From NCBI GenBank assembly GCA_023376005.1, contig CM042162.1, forward strand, positions 90,347,758-90,411,757: a DNA stretch of 64,000 bases, read 5' to 3'. The translations under genes were made by a program, and so were the position numbers. Numbering within the stretch: the first letter of the stretch is position 1; each line of letters starts with the position of its first letter. The notes beneath the pieces are model-generated. The model saw nothing but the letters and a program-made list of their open reading frames with translations, searched no databases and was not told the DNA's origin. Shown here one piece after another: positions 23,271-34,667 of this stretch. The stretch is from Doryteuthis pealeii (taxonomy: Eukaryota > Mollusca > Cephalopoda > Myopsida > Loliginidae).

Positions 23271-24220
23271 CTAGCAAAGTATAATTGCACCTCTCCGCTG
23301 GTGAAGTATATATATTTAACCAATCCGCCAACGAGCAGGATGTGACACAGAGGTACAATTTCTTAAGCGAAGTTACAGTGTTTGAATTCAGAGTTTCCTT
23401 CTCCTAGACCCGGTTGCCATAACAAGGTTAAAGAGCCCAGGTCTGCCCTCTATTTTATTCGCATAGCTGAAAAGGGATCAATAGGATCATACCCTTTCCC
23501 AAGGGTATTAGCGCTAAGTGAATGGGTCAAGTAAATATAAGTTTTAATGTTATACAATAGTGATATATCCGGCGTAAGGGACTTTATTATTGAAGTTAAG
23601 GTATTTGGTATCGATTATCGCAGTAGTAGTTGTGGTTGAATCAGCAGTGTGGTGTAGTCTGGCGAGTAGAGTTTAGGGCTGTAGGCCTTGTGCTTGTAAC
23701 CTAAAAAGTGGTTCGAAATATTTAATACCATGACACTGTCCAATCAGATTAGTAGTGAGTGGCCACCAAAGGTCATTTACATATTATTACATCAAATTAG
23801 TGTATTTTCAAATTAGATAGGCAATGGAACTAGAATAAAATGAGCTAAAACGATTTGGAAATAGAGGCGGGATATAATCGAAAAAGAACAACTCAAACCT
23901 CTTTACTCTTCCCATCACTCCCGTCTTTCATTGCTAGATTTTAAACTATTTATTAAAATAGGAAGTAAAGATAAAAAGTACAGCTATTGTCTTCTTGTTA
24001 ATTGGAATTTCTTTTTAAAAAAAGATTTTTAACTATTATTCATAGGTAAGATAAAACAATAATTAGAAATTAATAAACTAAAACATATTTATTAGAATCA
24101 AATCTTTTAATATCATATGGCAAATCTAGCCTTTCCATGCACCACTGTAGAACGCTAATTGCTGTTGTAATACAATTATACAATATGCATGTTATTTAAG
24201 CACTAGTAAAACAAAACCGG
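23270..24220 (-). mobile_element. Helitron-like family A with nested SINE, left arm
   Basis: CTAGCAAAGTATAATTGCACC (23,271) is the inverted 3' end, the truncated S2 SINE follows at about 23,315-23,530, and the Helitron-like body continues to about 24,220. Mirror of 40,199-41,086. Confidence 0.5.
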
Positions 24221-25295
24221 ACCTTCCGGGCTGTGTAAGAAATAAACTTTGAAAAATATAGCGTGAGGGGAGTGGGGAGTTAAAAATTCAATGTTAGAGG
24301 GGGTGTATCTTCAAGTAAAATTAATAGAATCAAGAATTAAGTCAATAATAAAAAACACAATGCCAATGATATATTTTAATTCTTCTTTTATTTAATAGAT
24401 AACATCTGTAGAGAGAAGACTGATAGAAAAAAAATCTTTGTTATTTTGATAAATAACACACTGAATGAATAATAAAAAACACACTTCCTTTTTTATCGTA
24501 AAAAATGTATTAAATAAAAGGAAGGGTGTTTTTTTAAATTATTATTCAGTGTTTTAGCTTTATTAACATAGATATACATTGCTACAACTGAAATAATAAA
24601 AATACATTTTTAAGCCAAAATTTATGCCTTTCCAGCTTAATAAGATGTAAACAAATTAAAATAAGTTTTGGTAGGTTTTACGGTATTTTCTAAGTTTAAA
24701 AAAAAGGTGTTACAGTTAATTTAATAAAAGTTTGCAATACAAACATTCAAAAATATATTGAGCAACCAACGTTATAATAAATTTCTTTATTGATCAGTGA
24801 AAAAAGAACAAAAATAAAAAAAAAAAAATAAAAAAACAAAAGAATAAATAAACAAACTTTTCCGTTCACCGTCCATTGTTACATTTTAGAAGGTCAGAAT
24901 CCGAAAGAATATATCTCCATCTCCGCAAATAACTTATTTTCCTTTTCTTTAAGTAAAATATACTTTTAAATAAATTCTAAACTGAAGCCATTGAATTTTA
25001 ACGTAGACAAATTAAGACATTGTTTTTAAAATTGCAAGTTTAAGAGGTCAATTTCCATGAAAAGTTTTCGATACTTACTTCACCGTTTTAAGTACATTTC
25101 CGTTTAAAAATACTTTTTTTTTTTATTAAAAATGGTATTGGGCAGATATTTACTTATTAAACTTATGAAATGCGCAACAAATATGATTTTCTGTACGATT
25201 TTGTAATTTTGTTTTGCTATAAAGATAAGAGTCAGAATAATTAAATGTAGAGTTTTGTTTTTGAAACATTTTGGAGGAGTCCCAATACTGTCGTA
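24220..25295. other. AT-rich left-arm stretch with hairpin
   Basis: Mirror of 39,172-40,199. The hairpin at about 24,450-24,557 pairs CACTGAATGAATAATAAAAAAC with its complement around GTTTTTTTAAATTATTATTCAGTG. No gene. Confidence 0.5.
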
Positions 25296-25786
25296 ATTAC
25301 ATAATTGGTTAGTACCGGGACTTAACACCGTTATTTACCAGTAGTGTAGAACCAACAATGGCTGTTAATATTGTTGCAGGCTGGTGGCCTTGAAGGATTG
25401 AGTGACACGGCTTGACTTCCATGCTGATCGTCCGGTGGAGACCGTGGAATCGGTGGAGACAGACCCCTCTTGCGGTTTAGATTAGAAGAGAGTTTGGTTC
25501 AGTATCGCCAAACCACGAAGGTGGTAGTTCGTGTTAGCGCACGGCCGACCAATCTGCGCAGGTAGTCTGGTGAGATTTCGGAATCAAAATAATGATCTAA
25601 AGCAAATGAAGTCTTGGAGTTATTAATCTAAAAACTACCAATGACTCAGGGCTTCTGATAAGAGAAATCCCCAATGGAAGACCAGATACGAAGTCCCCAA
25701 GACCAAGTCCCAGACGCTTGAAGACAGAAGTAAAATACCGAAAGATGAGCAGAAGAAATAATAGAAGTAAGAGAGATTATACAACA
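25296..25786 (+). mobile_element. Solo LTR, left-arm copy, 3' TSD GTAA
   Basis: Ends in TTATACAACA followed by GTAA at 25,787-25,790. The 5' end reads CGTAATTACATAATTG, so the first bases (TG) are lost relative to the mirror at 38,695-39,167. Same family as 1,245-1,729. Confidence 0.7.
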
Positions 25787-26009
25787 GTAAAAGGCACGTG
25801 AATATGATGCCTTTAAGCAAGTAATTCACTTTTTTTAATATTAAACGTTTTAATTTGCATTATTTTTTTAATTCCCCACCCCTAGGTCAATATCTTTTAG
25901 AAAAAATTATTCTACACAACCTGGTTGGCAGTTGTTTTTTTAGGGGAGGGTGGTTGCATATATATATAATATATATTATATATTATAATTATATATAAAC
26001 AAATCTAGG

Positions 26010-26175
26010 CTATTTTCAGGCCGACAAGTATTTTGGGAGAAATATGTGCGTTAAATTGAAGTGTCATACCTAATTTTTTTGAAAGTTTAATTCATTAATG
26101 GTTAAATCCCCGCCTAATGTAATCAAATGAATTAACTTTCAGAAAGTAGGTCTGACTTCAATTAGGCACAGTATT
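26010..26175. mobile_element. Hairpin MITE, left-arm copy
   Basis: GGGAGAAATATGTGCG...CTTTCAGAAAGTAGGTCTGACTTC forms an inverted repeat next to TA repeats. Mirror of 38,316-38,454. Confidence 0.55.
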
Positions 26176-26229
26176 CTCCCTATATAGTAATATATATATA
26201 TATATAGTATATAATATATCATATATATA

Positions 26230-26750
26230 ATGGATTTAAATGATTTAATGTTAAGTTCCTTCATTTTTAACAGAGCAAGAATCTTGATTTCCCAGTCGAT
26301 TTCTAAAATCAATAATGTGGCCCGAATGATTTTCCTGACCAAACTCCGCCACCGGATGTGGTGCGCATGTTGGACCCACCGATCCATGGTTTGTGACATG
26401 CCGCAGTTAGAACAACGGTTTCACGGAATTCAGATTGTAGCTTTTCATCACTATTTAATAATGGCCACCTCGTTGAGTGAGATCATGCTCTTCGATATGT
26501 CCTCTGTTCTGCATTGTTGAATGAAACAGTGAGTGGTGACAATGAACATAATTGTAGAGGAAATATAGCACATTTGTATGTTGGAGGTTATATTTGTCAA
26601 GATATGCAAGCGGACTTCTGGAAGTTGCTCTTATTAAAGCTGAAATATCGAATTCGGGTAAGCAGCTGTGAACAAGGGAAAGAAGACTGTGCAATTGCTG
26701 ATAAAGCACATTTACAAGCGCCATGCTTAAATTCCGTAAACGCAAGTATA
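26230..26750. other. Left-arm intergenic, mirror of about 37,780-38,270
   Basis: Both strands carry frames of about 90 codons, but neither holds in the mirror copy and no domain is recognisable. I do not call a gene. Confidence 0.4.
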
Positions 26751-27480
26751 TATTATATATATAATATATATTATATAGTATTATATGAGATGATTGTGTG
26801 TTTTTTCTTGTCTGTAACCGAAACTATGTTATAAATTACTAAATTCTGTGGTTACAATTCCCGTTAGTTATTTACATCATAGTTCTCCATGAATTTTTAT
26901 TCCTAGTTAAACCCTCATATTATTATCAAAAATTTGTTTGTTATATTATTAATGATTGGTTGACCATATCTTCATACGAAGTTATATGCAATGTGTAGTT
27001 TATTATACAAAAAGAATGGACCTCGTGTTTGCAGGTAGTGAATTGGACAGGTTTAATTGCATATTGATATAATAAAAATTTGATTTAGATGAAATATGTG
27101 CTCAGTAATTATTTAAATTTCTAATTTGTTTGGTTTTATCTTAATAATCAATTGAGCAGGCAAGAAATCTCTTCATAAAATCCCGTTACGAAGAAATAAC
27201 TGTAATATTTATACTTTTACTGCTGTTCCTATTTTTTAACTAACAGTTTAATTATGGCAAAAGTTGTAGCCATGAAAGCGGGAGTAACAGAAATATGATG
27301 GAACTAGAAGAAGTTTCTCAAGTTTTCTATTTTTCAATCATGAACCCCTCTGTTTAAAAGTCATTTTTATCTACACTTGTTATTCATTTTCATTAGCCTT
27401 TCTAATTTAATATGATATTTTATTTATAAATTTAAGTAATATCGTTGCATGACCAGGGGGGTGCAAGATATGTTTGCGTG
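26750..27480 (+). mobile_element. Helitron-like family A, left-arm copy
   Basis: Starts after TA repeats with GAGATGATTGTGTG...TGTCTGTAACCGAAACTATG; the 3' hairpin and CTAG are degraded (GACCAGGGGGGTGCAAG near 27,451). Mirror of 37,124-37,750. Confidence 0.45.
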
Positions 27481-27495
27481 TTATGATATATTATA

Positions 27496-27499
27496 GTGT

Positions 27500-27537
<38 letters not shown>

Positions 27538-27545
27538 TGTGTGGT
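27496..27545. repeat. (TG)n microsatellite, left arm
   Basis: GT repeat with two breaks; mirror of the (CA)n at 37,062-37,111. Confidence 0.95.
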
Positions 27546-27949
27546 GAAAAGTTTGTAGAAAAAACAAGATGTTAACTAGTTCTTGCCGATAGAAATCTGT
27601 TTCGACCATAAATAAGAGCGGTCTTTTTTATCACAATGCAAACTATGTATAAGAGAAAAGACGAAATAAATAATCGTTAATCACGAGGCACAACAACGCA
27701 CTCTCGATCAGGGGCCAGGAATTTTTCAAAAAATTTTAAAAAAATGTGTAGTCTATGTTAAAATAAATAATTTTAACTTTTCAAAACACATTAGAAAGCA
27801 TTTTTATCAATTAAAAAAGCTCAAAAGATGCTTTCCTTGAACATTTTGATATGTTGTATACGCCTTTACTTCAAACTCTTTCTGACAGGCCAGGGAAATT
27901 CACAACATGAAGAGTTTATTGTTGGACCAAGTTATATTTGAATACAAGT
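27545..27949. other. Left-arm intergenic
   Basis: AT-rich, mirror of about 36,750-37,062, no recognisable feature. Contains TCTCGATCAGGGGCCAGGAATTT, partnered with AAAATTCCGGCCCTGATCG near 36,897. Confidence 0.45.
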
Positions 27950-28440
27950 ATTCTCAAACAGTGAACGTTCGACTGTTCGCACAAGCGAGAAGCACGATGA
28001 TCTCAAGTCTAGGCACGTGTAGGCCGCTACGACGCGCGGGGGAATTTACCCCATAAGGAGTTTCATTTTTCGACAGATAAGTTTGATTAGCAATCCGAAG
28101 TATTCTCAAAGGCCTAGTGAAGTTGTTCGAACGTTCGCATACCATGGTGCGTCTCAATCTGGCGACGTTAGCCGCATGCCACCGTCGGAGGAGGAGATTC
28201 ACTAAGTGCGCCTGTGTCGTGATGCGGGCGTGGGTTTAGAGGGAGAAGTGACCGGTGAAGAGTAGGTGTGGTAGGTTGAGGGGACGAGGGTCATGTTTAT
28301 TTTTTCACCAGATATATGTGGCGTCAACGTTTTCGCAGACCTACTGGGAATTTGAAACTTGCTTATGGTGCTGGTCCGAGATCGATGCACGGGCGTGTGT
28401 TTAGGCGCTAGCCACTGATAACGCCAAGCATATATGTTGT
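27950..28440 (-). repeat. Tandem tRNA-like units, left-arm copy
   Basis: Inverted counterpart of 36,391-36,750, with GTTCGAACGTTCGC-type B-box remnants near 28,127 and TGCGTCTCAATCTGGCG at about 28,147. Much noisier than the right-arm copy. Confidence 0.5.
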
Positions 28441-29115
28441 GGCGCGAGACTTGGTCTACGAGCTTCGGTCGGTCGGCCTATCGGTGAAATAGTATAGACA
28501 TAGGTTCGCAGAAACGGATTATCTTTGTTTTTTGGAGGAGTAATTGTTGTGTAGTTGGAAATTTTGGATTGCGAACAAAGTCTCTGCAGATTTCAGTCGA
28601 GAGAAATATTGGGTGGCTTTTCAAATTAGTTTACATTTTTTCTTTGTTTTTCTCCTATTTCTTTTCTCTTTTCTTGTTTTCTTTTCTTTTCTTTCTTTTT
28701 TTTCTTATTTTTGTTCTTTCTTGGAAATATATGGGTCACGTCGTTGTCGAACGTAGCTTTTATCATTAAGCTTATAAAATGGATAGCAACGTGATAGATA
28801 TTTGGTGACTAACAACAACAACATATAATCATTATGTCCACTTAATCAACTTTCGTTGTATCGTAAAAGTTTCTTGGTCTCGTATGTCTAGTGTAAACAT
28901 CAACATTGACTATTCAATGTCGAGGCGGTCGAGCGGTTGCGGAGCAGTTGATGAGGCGGCTGGTGCGACGAAGTCGTGCGGCTATGGGTATGGGTTTATC
29001 TCTATTTACTTTAAAGGCATATCAACTGCCTTGATCGTTATTAATGCAGTGACGAATTTAATTTTTAAAGTTTGGGTGTTTTAATTTGAGGCGTATCTCA
29101 ACCTCCTAATGTCTT
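28440..29115. other. Left-arm intergenic, mirror of about 35,806-36,370
   Basis: A T-rich block (28,630-28,720) and ATCATTATGTCCACTTAATCAAC, which recurs inverted near 36,027. No gene. Confidence 0.5.
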
Positions 29116-30845
29116 ATTAATGCAGTAATCATTACATTCGTAATAGTGGTTCTGCAGCGAGGGGAGGCAGGCGCAGCTCAGCGTCGTAGATAGGTATTGA
29201 TGGTGAGTGAAGAGTGTGAGAGCGGTCCTCGGATGAGTCTCCGTGAGGTGGGTGGAGCAGGCAGGTGGCTATGGTTGTCGTTAGTTGTGAGTCGTAGTTA
29301 AGGAAGAGAGGCAAAGCGCCACCAGAATAGTATTAGGGAGCGTCGGGTGGCAGAGCGTCCCTAAGATAGTAATTAGATGAGGAGAGGCAAAGCGCCAGCA
29401 GCATAGTATTAGGAGGGGTGAGAGCGGAAAGCCAGATAGTTTGGAGGAGGAGGCAAGAGCGGACATCAGCAGTCCCAGACTGTATTGAGGTGGTAGCGTG
29501 GTGAGGCAGTACGTGCATTGCCCGATAGTATAGAGAGAGGCCAAGAGCGCATTCTCCAGATAGAATTTTTGCGGAGGAGGTTGAAGAGGCGGCTCGGGCA
29601 GGGATACGTTATGCGAGAGACCAAAGAGCGATGCGGGACAATGCCTTCAAGAATGCGTCCGTTCAGTGGCAGAAGAGGCTAGTGTGAGGAGTTAGCTTGG
29701 GCATCTCAGATAGCTATCCTGATAATGAGAGGGGCAGATGCGCATGCATCCAGCCCAGTATTTGATAGTTACTGTGATATGAATCGCATGAATAGGCAGA
29801 GGGCAAAGGCGTAGTCAGCGAACAATACCGTAGATGTGCAGATCACGAGGAGTAGATTAGCAATCACTAGAATAGATAGGGCTGATCAGAATGCGTTGAG
29901 GAGGAGGAAGGCATCTGGTGGAGCGCCACATATGTCCAGTATCAGTATCCATGGGGTTACATGGCGATGTGTGAGAAAGAGGCAGAGCGCACAGAATAGT
30001 AATTGAGAGAGGCAAGAGCACCACCAGATGTAATGAAGAGTTCAAGAGCGAGGCCGACACAGATAGTATTAGGGAGGGGCTGAGAAGCGGCAACCAGAAT
30101 AAGATATTAGAAGAGAGACTCGGCATGAGTCGCCACCAATAGTATTAGAGAGAAGGCCAAGAGGCGCCACCAGATTGGTAATTGAGAGGAGAGGCCAGAG
30201 CGCCCCAGATAGTATTAGCGAGGGCGAAGTAGCTCGCCGCAGGCGTAAGAAGTAGGTAGTGTGCGAAGAAGAGCAAGAAGCGACCACGATATGTATTGTA
30301 TTTAGGAAGAGAGGGCAACGGGCGCACGCCCAGTAGTAGTTAATATCAAGGGAGGGGTGAGAGCTGGTTACTGCCGGCGTCGGAAGTTTTCAGTAGAGAA
30401 GAGTACGCAAGAGCGTACCCAGAAATAGATTTAGTGGAAGTAGGGACAGAAGAGCAGGGCAGATGAGGCAACCGAGACCTAAAGCGACGTACGGAGTAGG
30501 TATTGAGCCAGTAGAAACGGAGTCAAGAGGGCGCCACGGAAGATAAGTTGATTAGAGGGAAGGCATTGAGAGCGCACCAGTATAGTATTCAGAGAGGAGG
30601 AGAGAGCGCTCACGCCTAGGAGTGTATTGTAGTAAAGAGGGCAAGAGCGCCACCAGATAGTATTAGAGAGAGGCCAAGAGTCCAACCAGATATATTAAGA
30701 GAGGCCGAGCTCCACAAGATAGTATTAGAGAGAGGCAAGGGCGCCGCCAGAATAGTATAATTCAGGGGAGGGGTGAGAGCGGTACACCAGATAGTATTAG
30801 AGACGGAGGCAAAGCTGCCACTAGATATAATTAAGGAGGAGACGC
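29115..30845. repeat. 32-bp minisatellite, degraded left-arm copy
   Basis: Recurring AGATAGTATTAG / GAGAGAGGCAAGAGCGCCACC pieces, clearest at 30,640-30,830 and badly scrambled at 29,130-30,600. It mirrors the clean array at 34,668-35,805 but is about 1.5 times longer. Extra length spread over irregular single-base insertions is what a raw, insertion-prone read of a tandem array looks like. Confidence 0.8.
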
Positions 30846-30869
30846 CTGTTGTTAGACATTTTAGTGGAT

Positions 30870-31180
30870 ATTTAGTGCTTACAAGAAGTTGGGGTGTGAC
30901 CTAAGTCGGTAAATCAGCTAAGTCACGTCGAGGGCGTCTTCCCTTATTCAACTAGCGCTAAAATTAAGGAGACTGTTTCGCGCGTCTGAGGTAGAGCGCC
31001 CATGACCTACCTCATCAGCCCTTTACTTTACCGCGACAGATCCCCTAGTGCTACTCATAACGCTGAGATTGGTGAGGACTCGGTAATCGAACTAGCAACG
31101 TGTAGTTTCTAGCCGACGGCTCTAACCGAGTTCTGAGCTAACCGGCCGTATGTTGCCATGTTGCGTGAAATCAGCCGTGG
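30870..31180 (-). mobile_element. SINE S1, left-arm inner copy
   Basis: GACCTAAGTCGGTAAATCAGC, GCGTCTGAGGTAGAGCGCC, ACAGATCCC, and TAGTTTCTAGCCGACGGCTCTAACCGAG, the inverted tRNA-like head. Mirror of 34,386-34,640. Confidence 0.75.
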
Positions 31181-31920
31181 GTTGATGTGATTTTTGATAA
31201 AAACTGTTTCAACCAGCAAAACGTGTGCACCACAAGGAAGATGCAATCACATACGAGGTGGTATCAACAAGGTGAACAGTTTAAAATTATGAGTAGGTGA
31301 TTGTCTGGTTCAACACCTGTATTTAGGATGTGATCGGTTTGCCGCTAAACCTATTTGGTGTGACATCCTCGATTTAAATTAGTCCAATACTGTTTGTCGC
31401 TTAATCCCTCTGTTGCATTGGGAGACTATTAAGAGACACTTATATTTAAGAAGTATACCTTTGGATTCAGAAGTCGACTACTTTTGAGACTATTCATTAT
31501 ATAAGTAGTTATTGTCATGTCTATGGCAAACGGGACCACTATAATTTTGAGAAGTTCTTTACTTCTACCTTCCTTGAATGCACTATGTGTACAAGAGCAA
31601 TATGGAGGTGCGGTGGTGTACTGGTTATTCACATGGTAGAACGCACGAAGTTCAAATCCTGGAATACAGTGATGAAAATAAAAAAATAGACTCTCTCTCG
31701 TCGATTTTACGTCGCATAGGGTCAAGGTGTCATTCCCAATTTAAGAATCCACGACGGTGTTTTCGTTTAAGGTAGTAAAGACGTTGTGTTGGACCAGTTC
31801 CGGCACGTTTGTGGGTAGCAGGTCGATAGGATAGAGAATTCGTGCACAAAGGGAAATGGGGTGGCCCTTACACGCGCGTATACGTCTCATAGTGTGACGA
31901 CGAACCTCGGAGGGTTTTGT
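31180..31920. other. Left-arm intergenic with S2 head fragment
   Basis: Mirror of about 33,780-34,380. Includes a plus-strand S2 tRNA-like head at 31,605-31,670 (GTGGTGTACTGGTTATTCAC, AGTTCAAATCCTGG). Confidence 0.5.
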
Positions 31921-32290
31921 TCACTAGTTTTTGGAGTTTTCCTTCTCCTAAGGACTAGTTACCTATACCAAGACTGAATAGAGCCCAGTCCTGCCCATTA
32001 GCTATTTTACTCATAGTGGAAGTGGATAAAATGGAGACACTAAGCCGATGCCGTCTTTAAGTAAGATGAGAAGACGGATGCCAACAGCTGGAATGAGGAA
32101 TATATGGATTCATACCGTTGTTCCCATGGCATGGCTGCTAATTTGATTCAATCTTTCTTCCCTTGGTAGCTGTGTGATTGATGGTGTCGTGTTCCCTTGA
32201 GCGACTATCGTGAGAATGGCAAACAGTGTTGTCTAGGAATTTTTAACTCAGGTGACAAGTTCCATTTGCACTACGGACTCGAACTATTAT
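31920..32290 (-). mobile_element. SINE S2, left-arm inner copy
   Basis: GAGTTTTCCTTCTCCTAAGG, AGAGCCCAGTCCTGCCC and GGACTCGAACTATTATGCCACC (32,276-32,297). Mirror of 33,448-33,780. Confidence 0.65.
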
Positions 32291-32776
32291 GCCACCAGTC
32301 ACCTCCAATACATACATAGCATACATATAGCAAATACTATAATCTTTATAGCATTCCTACCAGTCCCTCAAATCCGTATAACCACCACTCAAACTTTCTG
32401 TCCTCATGACCCCTATGCATATACATACATACATAACATATACAGGTACACCGCCAATTGTCCATTAATATAGATATAGATATAATAGTATATGTGCACA
32501 TGGCAAAAATCGGATAGCTAACGAAGTTTTAAAAAACGAATTAAAAATGATTAAATCTACTATTTAGGTCAAACTTTTGTCTAAATCGACTATAGTAGTA
32601 ACATTGACATCATTTAAAAAAAAGAAAAACTAGTCGCTTACATATGCAGTTTATTTTTAATACATTTAAAAGGGATTTATGATTTGGTATGCGACGCGAT
32701 CCGCATTCTATCTTGTTTCTCAAGTGGTCTTTGTCTAAAGCACTATTCTCGTATGGTAAAATTTTAATATAACATT
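32290..32776. repeat. Innermost left arm, with (CATA)n
   Basis: CATA repeats at 32,310-32,335 and 32,418-32,440 mirror the TATG runs at 33,325-33,345 and 33,433-33,450. From 32,520 inward, TTAAAAATGATTAAATCTAC, TCAAACTTTTGTCTAAATCG and CATATGCAGTTTATTTTTAATAC pair with the right arm. Confidence 0.75.
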
Positions 32777-33014
32777 GCGCGATTGCAAAAAGAAATTACC
32801 CCGAAAATAATTCAGGTAATATCGATTTTAATGAAATTTCCAATGATTATTTTGGAGAAAATGCGTTTAGTCCGACTTTAATGGGGAAAGTTTTTTAATA
32901 TTGCATCTGTTATTTTATTTGCAAAAATTTGTAATTTAAGTATTCTTGGCTATGAAAAATTAATATATAAAATCCAGTATAAAATGAAAAAAATATTGCG
33001 GATTTTTTAAGTTT
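32777..33014. other. Unpaired centre of the inverted duplication
   Basis: About 240 bp where I can no longer align the two halves. AT-rich; no SMRTbell-like adapter (no TCTCTCTCTTTTCCTCC-type block) and no N run. The boundary is approximate because pairing fades gradually from about 32,740. Confidence 0.6.
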
Positions 33015-33447
33015 AAATGTTATTAGTAAAGTTGTAAACAAGTGCTTAAACCCTTGAAAAAGAGATAGAATGGCGGATCGGTCGAAATTGACCAAATCAA
33101 ATCCTTTAAATGTATTAAAATAAACTGCATATGTAATGATATTTTTCTTTTTTTTTAAATGATGGTCATTATGTTACTACTTATCGATTTAGACAAAAGT
33201 TTGACCTTAAATAGTAGATTTAATCATTTTTAATTCGTTTTTAAAACTCGTAGTATCCGATTTTTTTGCCAGTGCCTAACATATACTATTTATCTATACA
33301 TATATAATGGACAATTGGCGTGTATGTATGTATGTATGTATGTATGCATAGGGGTCATGAGAAGAAAGGTTCTGGTGGTGGGTTATAGGATTTTGAGGGA
33401 CGGTAGTGATCTATAAAGATTATGTATTTGCTATATGTATGTATGTA

Positions 33448-33780
33448 TGTATTGGAGGTGTGTGGCATAATAGTTCGAGTCGTAGGAAATGGACTCGTCA
33501 CCCTGAGTTCAAATCCTAGACAAAGCTGTTTGCATTTCACATAGCGCTCAAGGGAAACGAATCAATCACATAGCTAAAGGGAAAGGTATGAATCAAATAG
33601 CGCATGGGAAAGGTATGAATCCATATATTCTCATTCCAGTGTTGGCATCCTTTCATCTACTAAAGACGATGGCTTAGTGTCCATTTTCCTTCCAGCTATG
33701 AGTAAAATAGTAGGGCAGACTGGGCTCTTTAGTCTTGGTTAGGTAACTAGTCTAGGAGAAGGAAAACTCAAAATGTGAAA
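33448..33780 (+). mobile_element. tRNA-derived SINE S2, right arm inner copy
   Basis: A-box region TGTGGCATAATAGTTCGAG and B box GAGTTCAAATCC at 33,505-33,516, then CATAGCGCTCAAGGGAAACG with a duplicated GGGAAAGGTATGAATC block (33,580-33,620), CTAAAGACGATGGCTTAGTG, and AGGGCAGACTGGGCTCTTTAG. The 33,530-33,620 part repeats internally. Confidence 0.75.
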
Positions 33781-33929
33781 AACCTGAGGTCAGTCGTTGA
33801 TTGGGTTTGTAGCATTCCTTGTGCACGAATTCTTTCCTATCGACTGTACCAAAAAGTGCGGATGGTCCAACACAAGTCTTTACTACTATAAACAAAACAC
33901 TGTGTGGGTTCTTTATTGGATGAACCCTT

Positions 33930-34045
33930 ATGCGTCGAAATCGACGAGAGAGTCTATTTTTTTTATTTTTATGTATGTATATCCAGGATTTGAACTCGCG
34001 TTACCATGTGAATAACCATTACACCACGCACCTCCATATTGCTTT
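33930..34045 (-). mobile_element. SINE S2 head fragment, right arm
   Basis: Inverted B box GGATTTGAACTCGCG (33,985) and inverted A box AATAACCATTACACCACGC (34,011). No S2 body follows, so only the tRNA-like head is present. Confidence 0.6.
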
Positions 34046-34380
34046 TATATAGTGGATACAAGGACGTAGGAGTAAAGTACTTCTTAAATATAGTGGTCCC
34101 TTTGCCATAGGCATACATAACTACTTATATATAATAGTCCAAAGACGTTGACCAAGTGTACTTCTTAAATATAGTGTCTCCAATAGTTAAGAACAGAGTT
34201 TAGGACAAAGGTATTGACTAATTAAAATGTCACAAATGGTATAGGCAAACGACACACCTTAAATACAGGTTGAGACAGAAATACCTCTCATATTTTAAAC
34301 TGTCACCTGTGTGATACACCTGTGTGATGCACTTGTGTGGTGCATTTGCTGGTGAAACAGTTTTATCACGTTGATTACGA
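34046..34380. other. Intergenic with short direct repeats
   Basis: AGTACTTCTTAAATATAGTG (34,076) and AGTGTACTTCTTAAATATAGTG (34,154) are near-identical 78 bp apart, and TGTGTGATGCACTTGTGTGG repeats in short form. No gene. Confidence 0.5.
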
Positions 34381-34385
34381 ATTGG

Positions 34386-34640
34386 TACGGGTTAGCTCAA
34401 TCGGTAGAGCGTTCGGCTAGAAACTACACGGTTGCTAGTTCGATACCAGTCCTCACCAACTCAGCGTATGAGTAGCACAGGGATCTGTGCGGTAAAGTAA
34501 GGAGCTGATGGTAGGCATGGCGCTCTACCTCAGACGCGAAAACAGTCTCCTTAATTTAGCGCTAGTGAAAAGGGGAAAGACGCCCTCGCTGATTAGCTGA
34601 TACCGACTTTAGGTCACCCCCACTTGCTTGAAGCCTAAAG
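34386..34640 (+). mobile_element. tRNA-derived SINE S1, right arm
   Basis: A box TTAGCTCAATCGGTAGAG at 34,392-34,409 and B box AGTTCGATACC at 34,437-34,447. The body has GAGTAGCACAGGGATC, GGTAAAGTAAGGAGC, CTCTACCTCAGACGC, AAAAGGGGAAAGACGCCC and TACCGACTTTAGG. The A- and B-box spacing fits a pol III type 2 promoter. The body beyond the B box shows that it is a SINE and not a tRNA gene. Confidence 0.85.
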
Positions 34641-34667
34641 GATATCCACTAAAATCGTAACACAGGC

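Larger units (their letters stand above)
8261..32776. repeat. Left arm of giant inverted duplication
   Basis: Aligned by eye through landmarks to the reverse complement of about 33,015-55,180. Mirror pairs include 8,300/55,150 (CACCGTGTTTCGA), 10,170/53,390 (CGCTTCCGG), 12,380/51,320, 21,900/42,400, 25,290/39,185, 32,247/33,507 and 32,645/33,129 (CATATGCAG). Coordinate sums drift from 63.5 kb at the outside to 65.79 kb at the centre because this arm is longer. Microsatellites that are pure in the right arm are ragged here, and the LINE frame intact in the right arm is frameshifted here. I infer this copy is low-quality sequence. Confidence 0.9.

Noticed and set aside
26139..26834. Host exon pair (frames of 86-106 codons on both strands)
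   Set aside because: Frames are not maintained in the mirror copy at 37.8-38.3 kb, and no domain is recognisable.
34386..34460. tRNA genes at the A/B-box sites (S1, S2, S3)
   Set aside because: Acceptor stems do not pair, the same 3' body follows in every copy, and copies are truncated or headless, as for SINEs.
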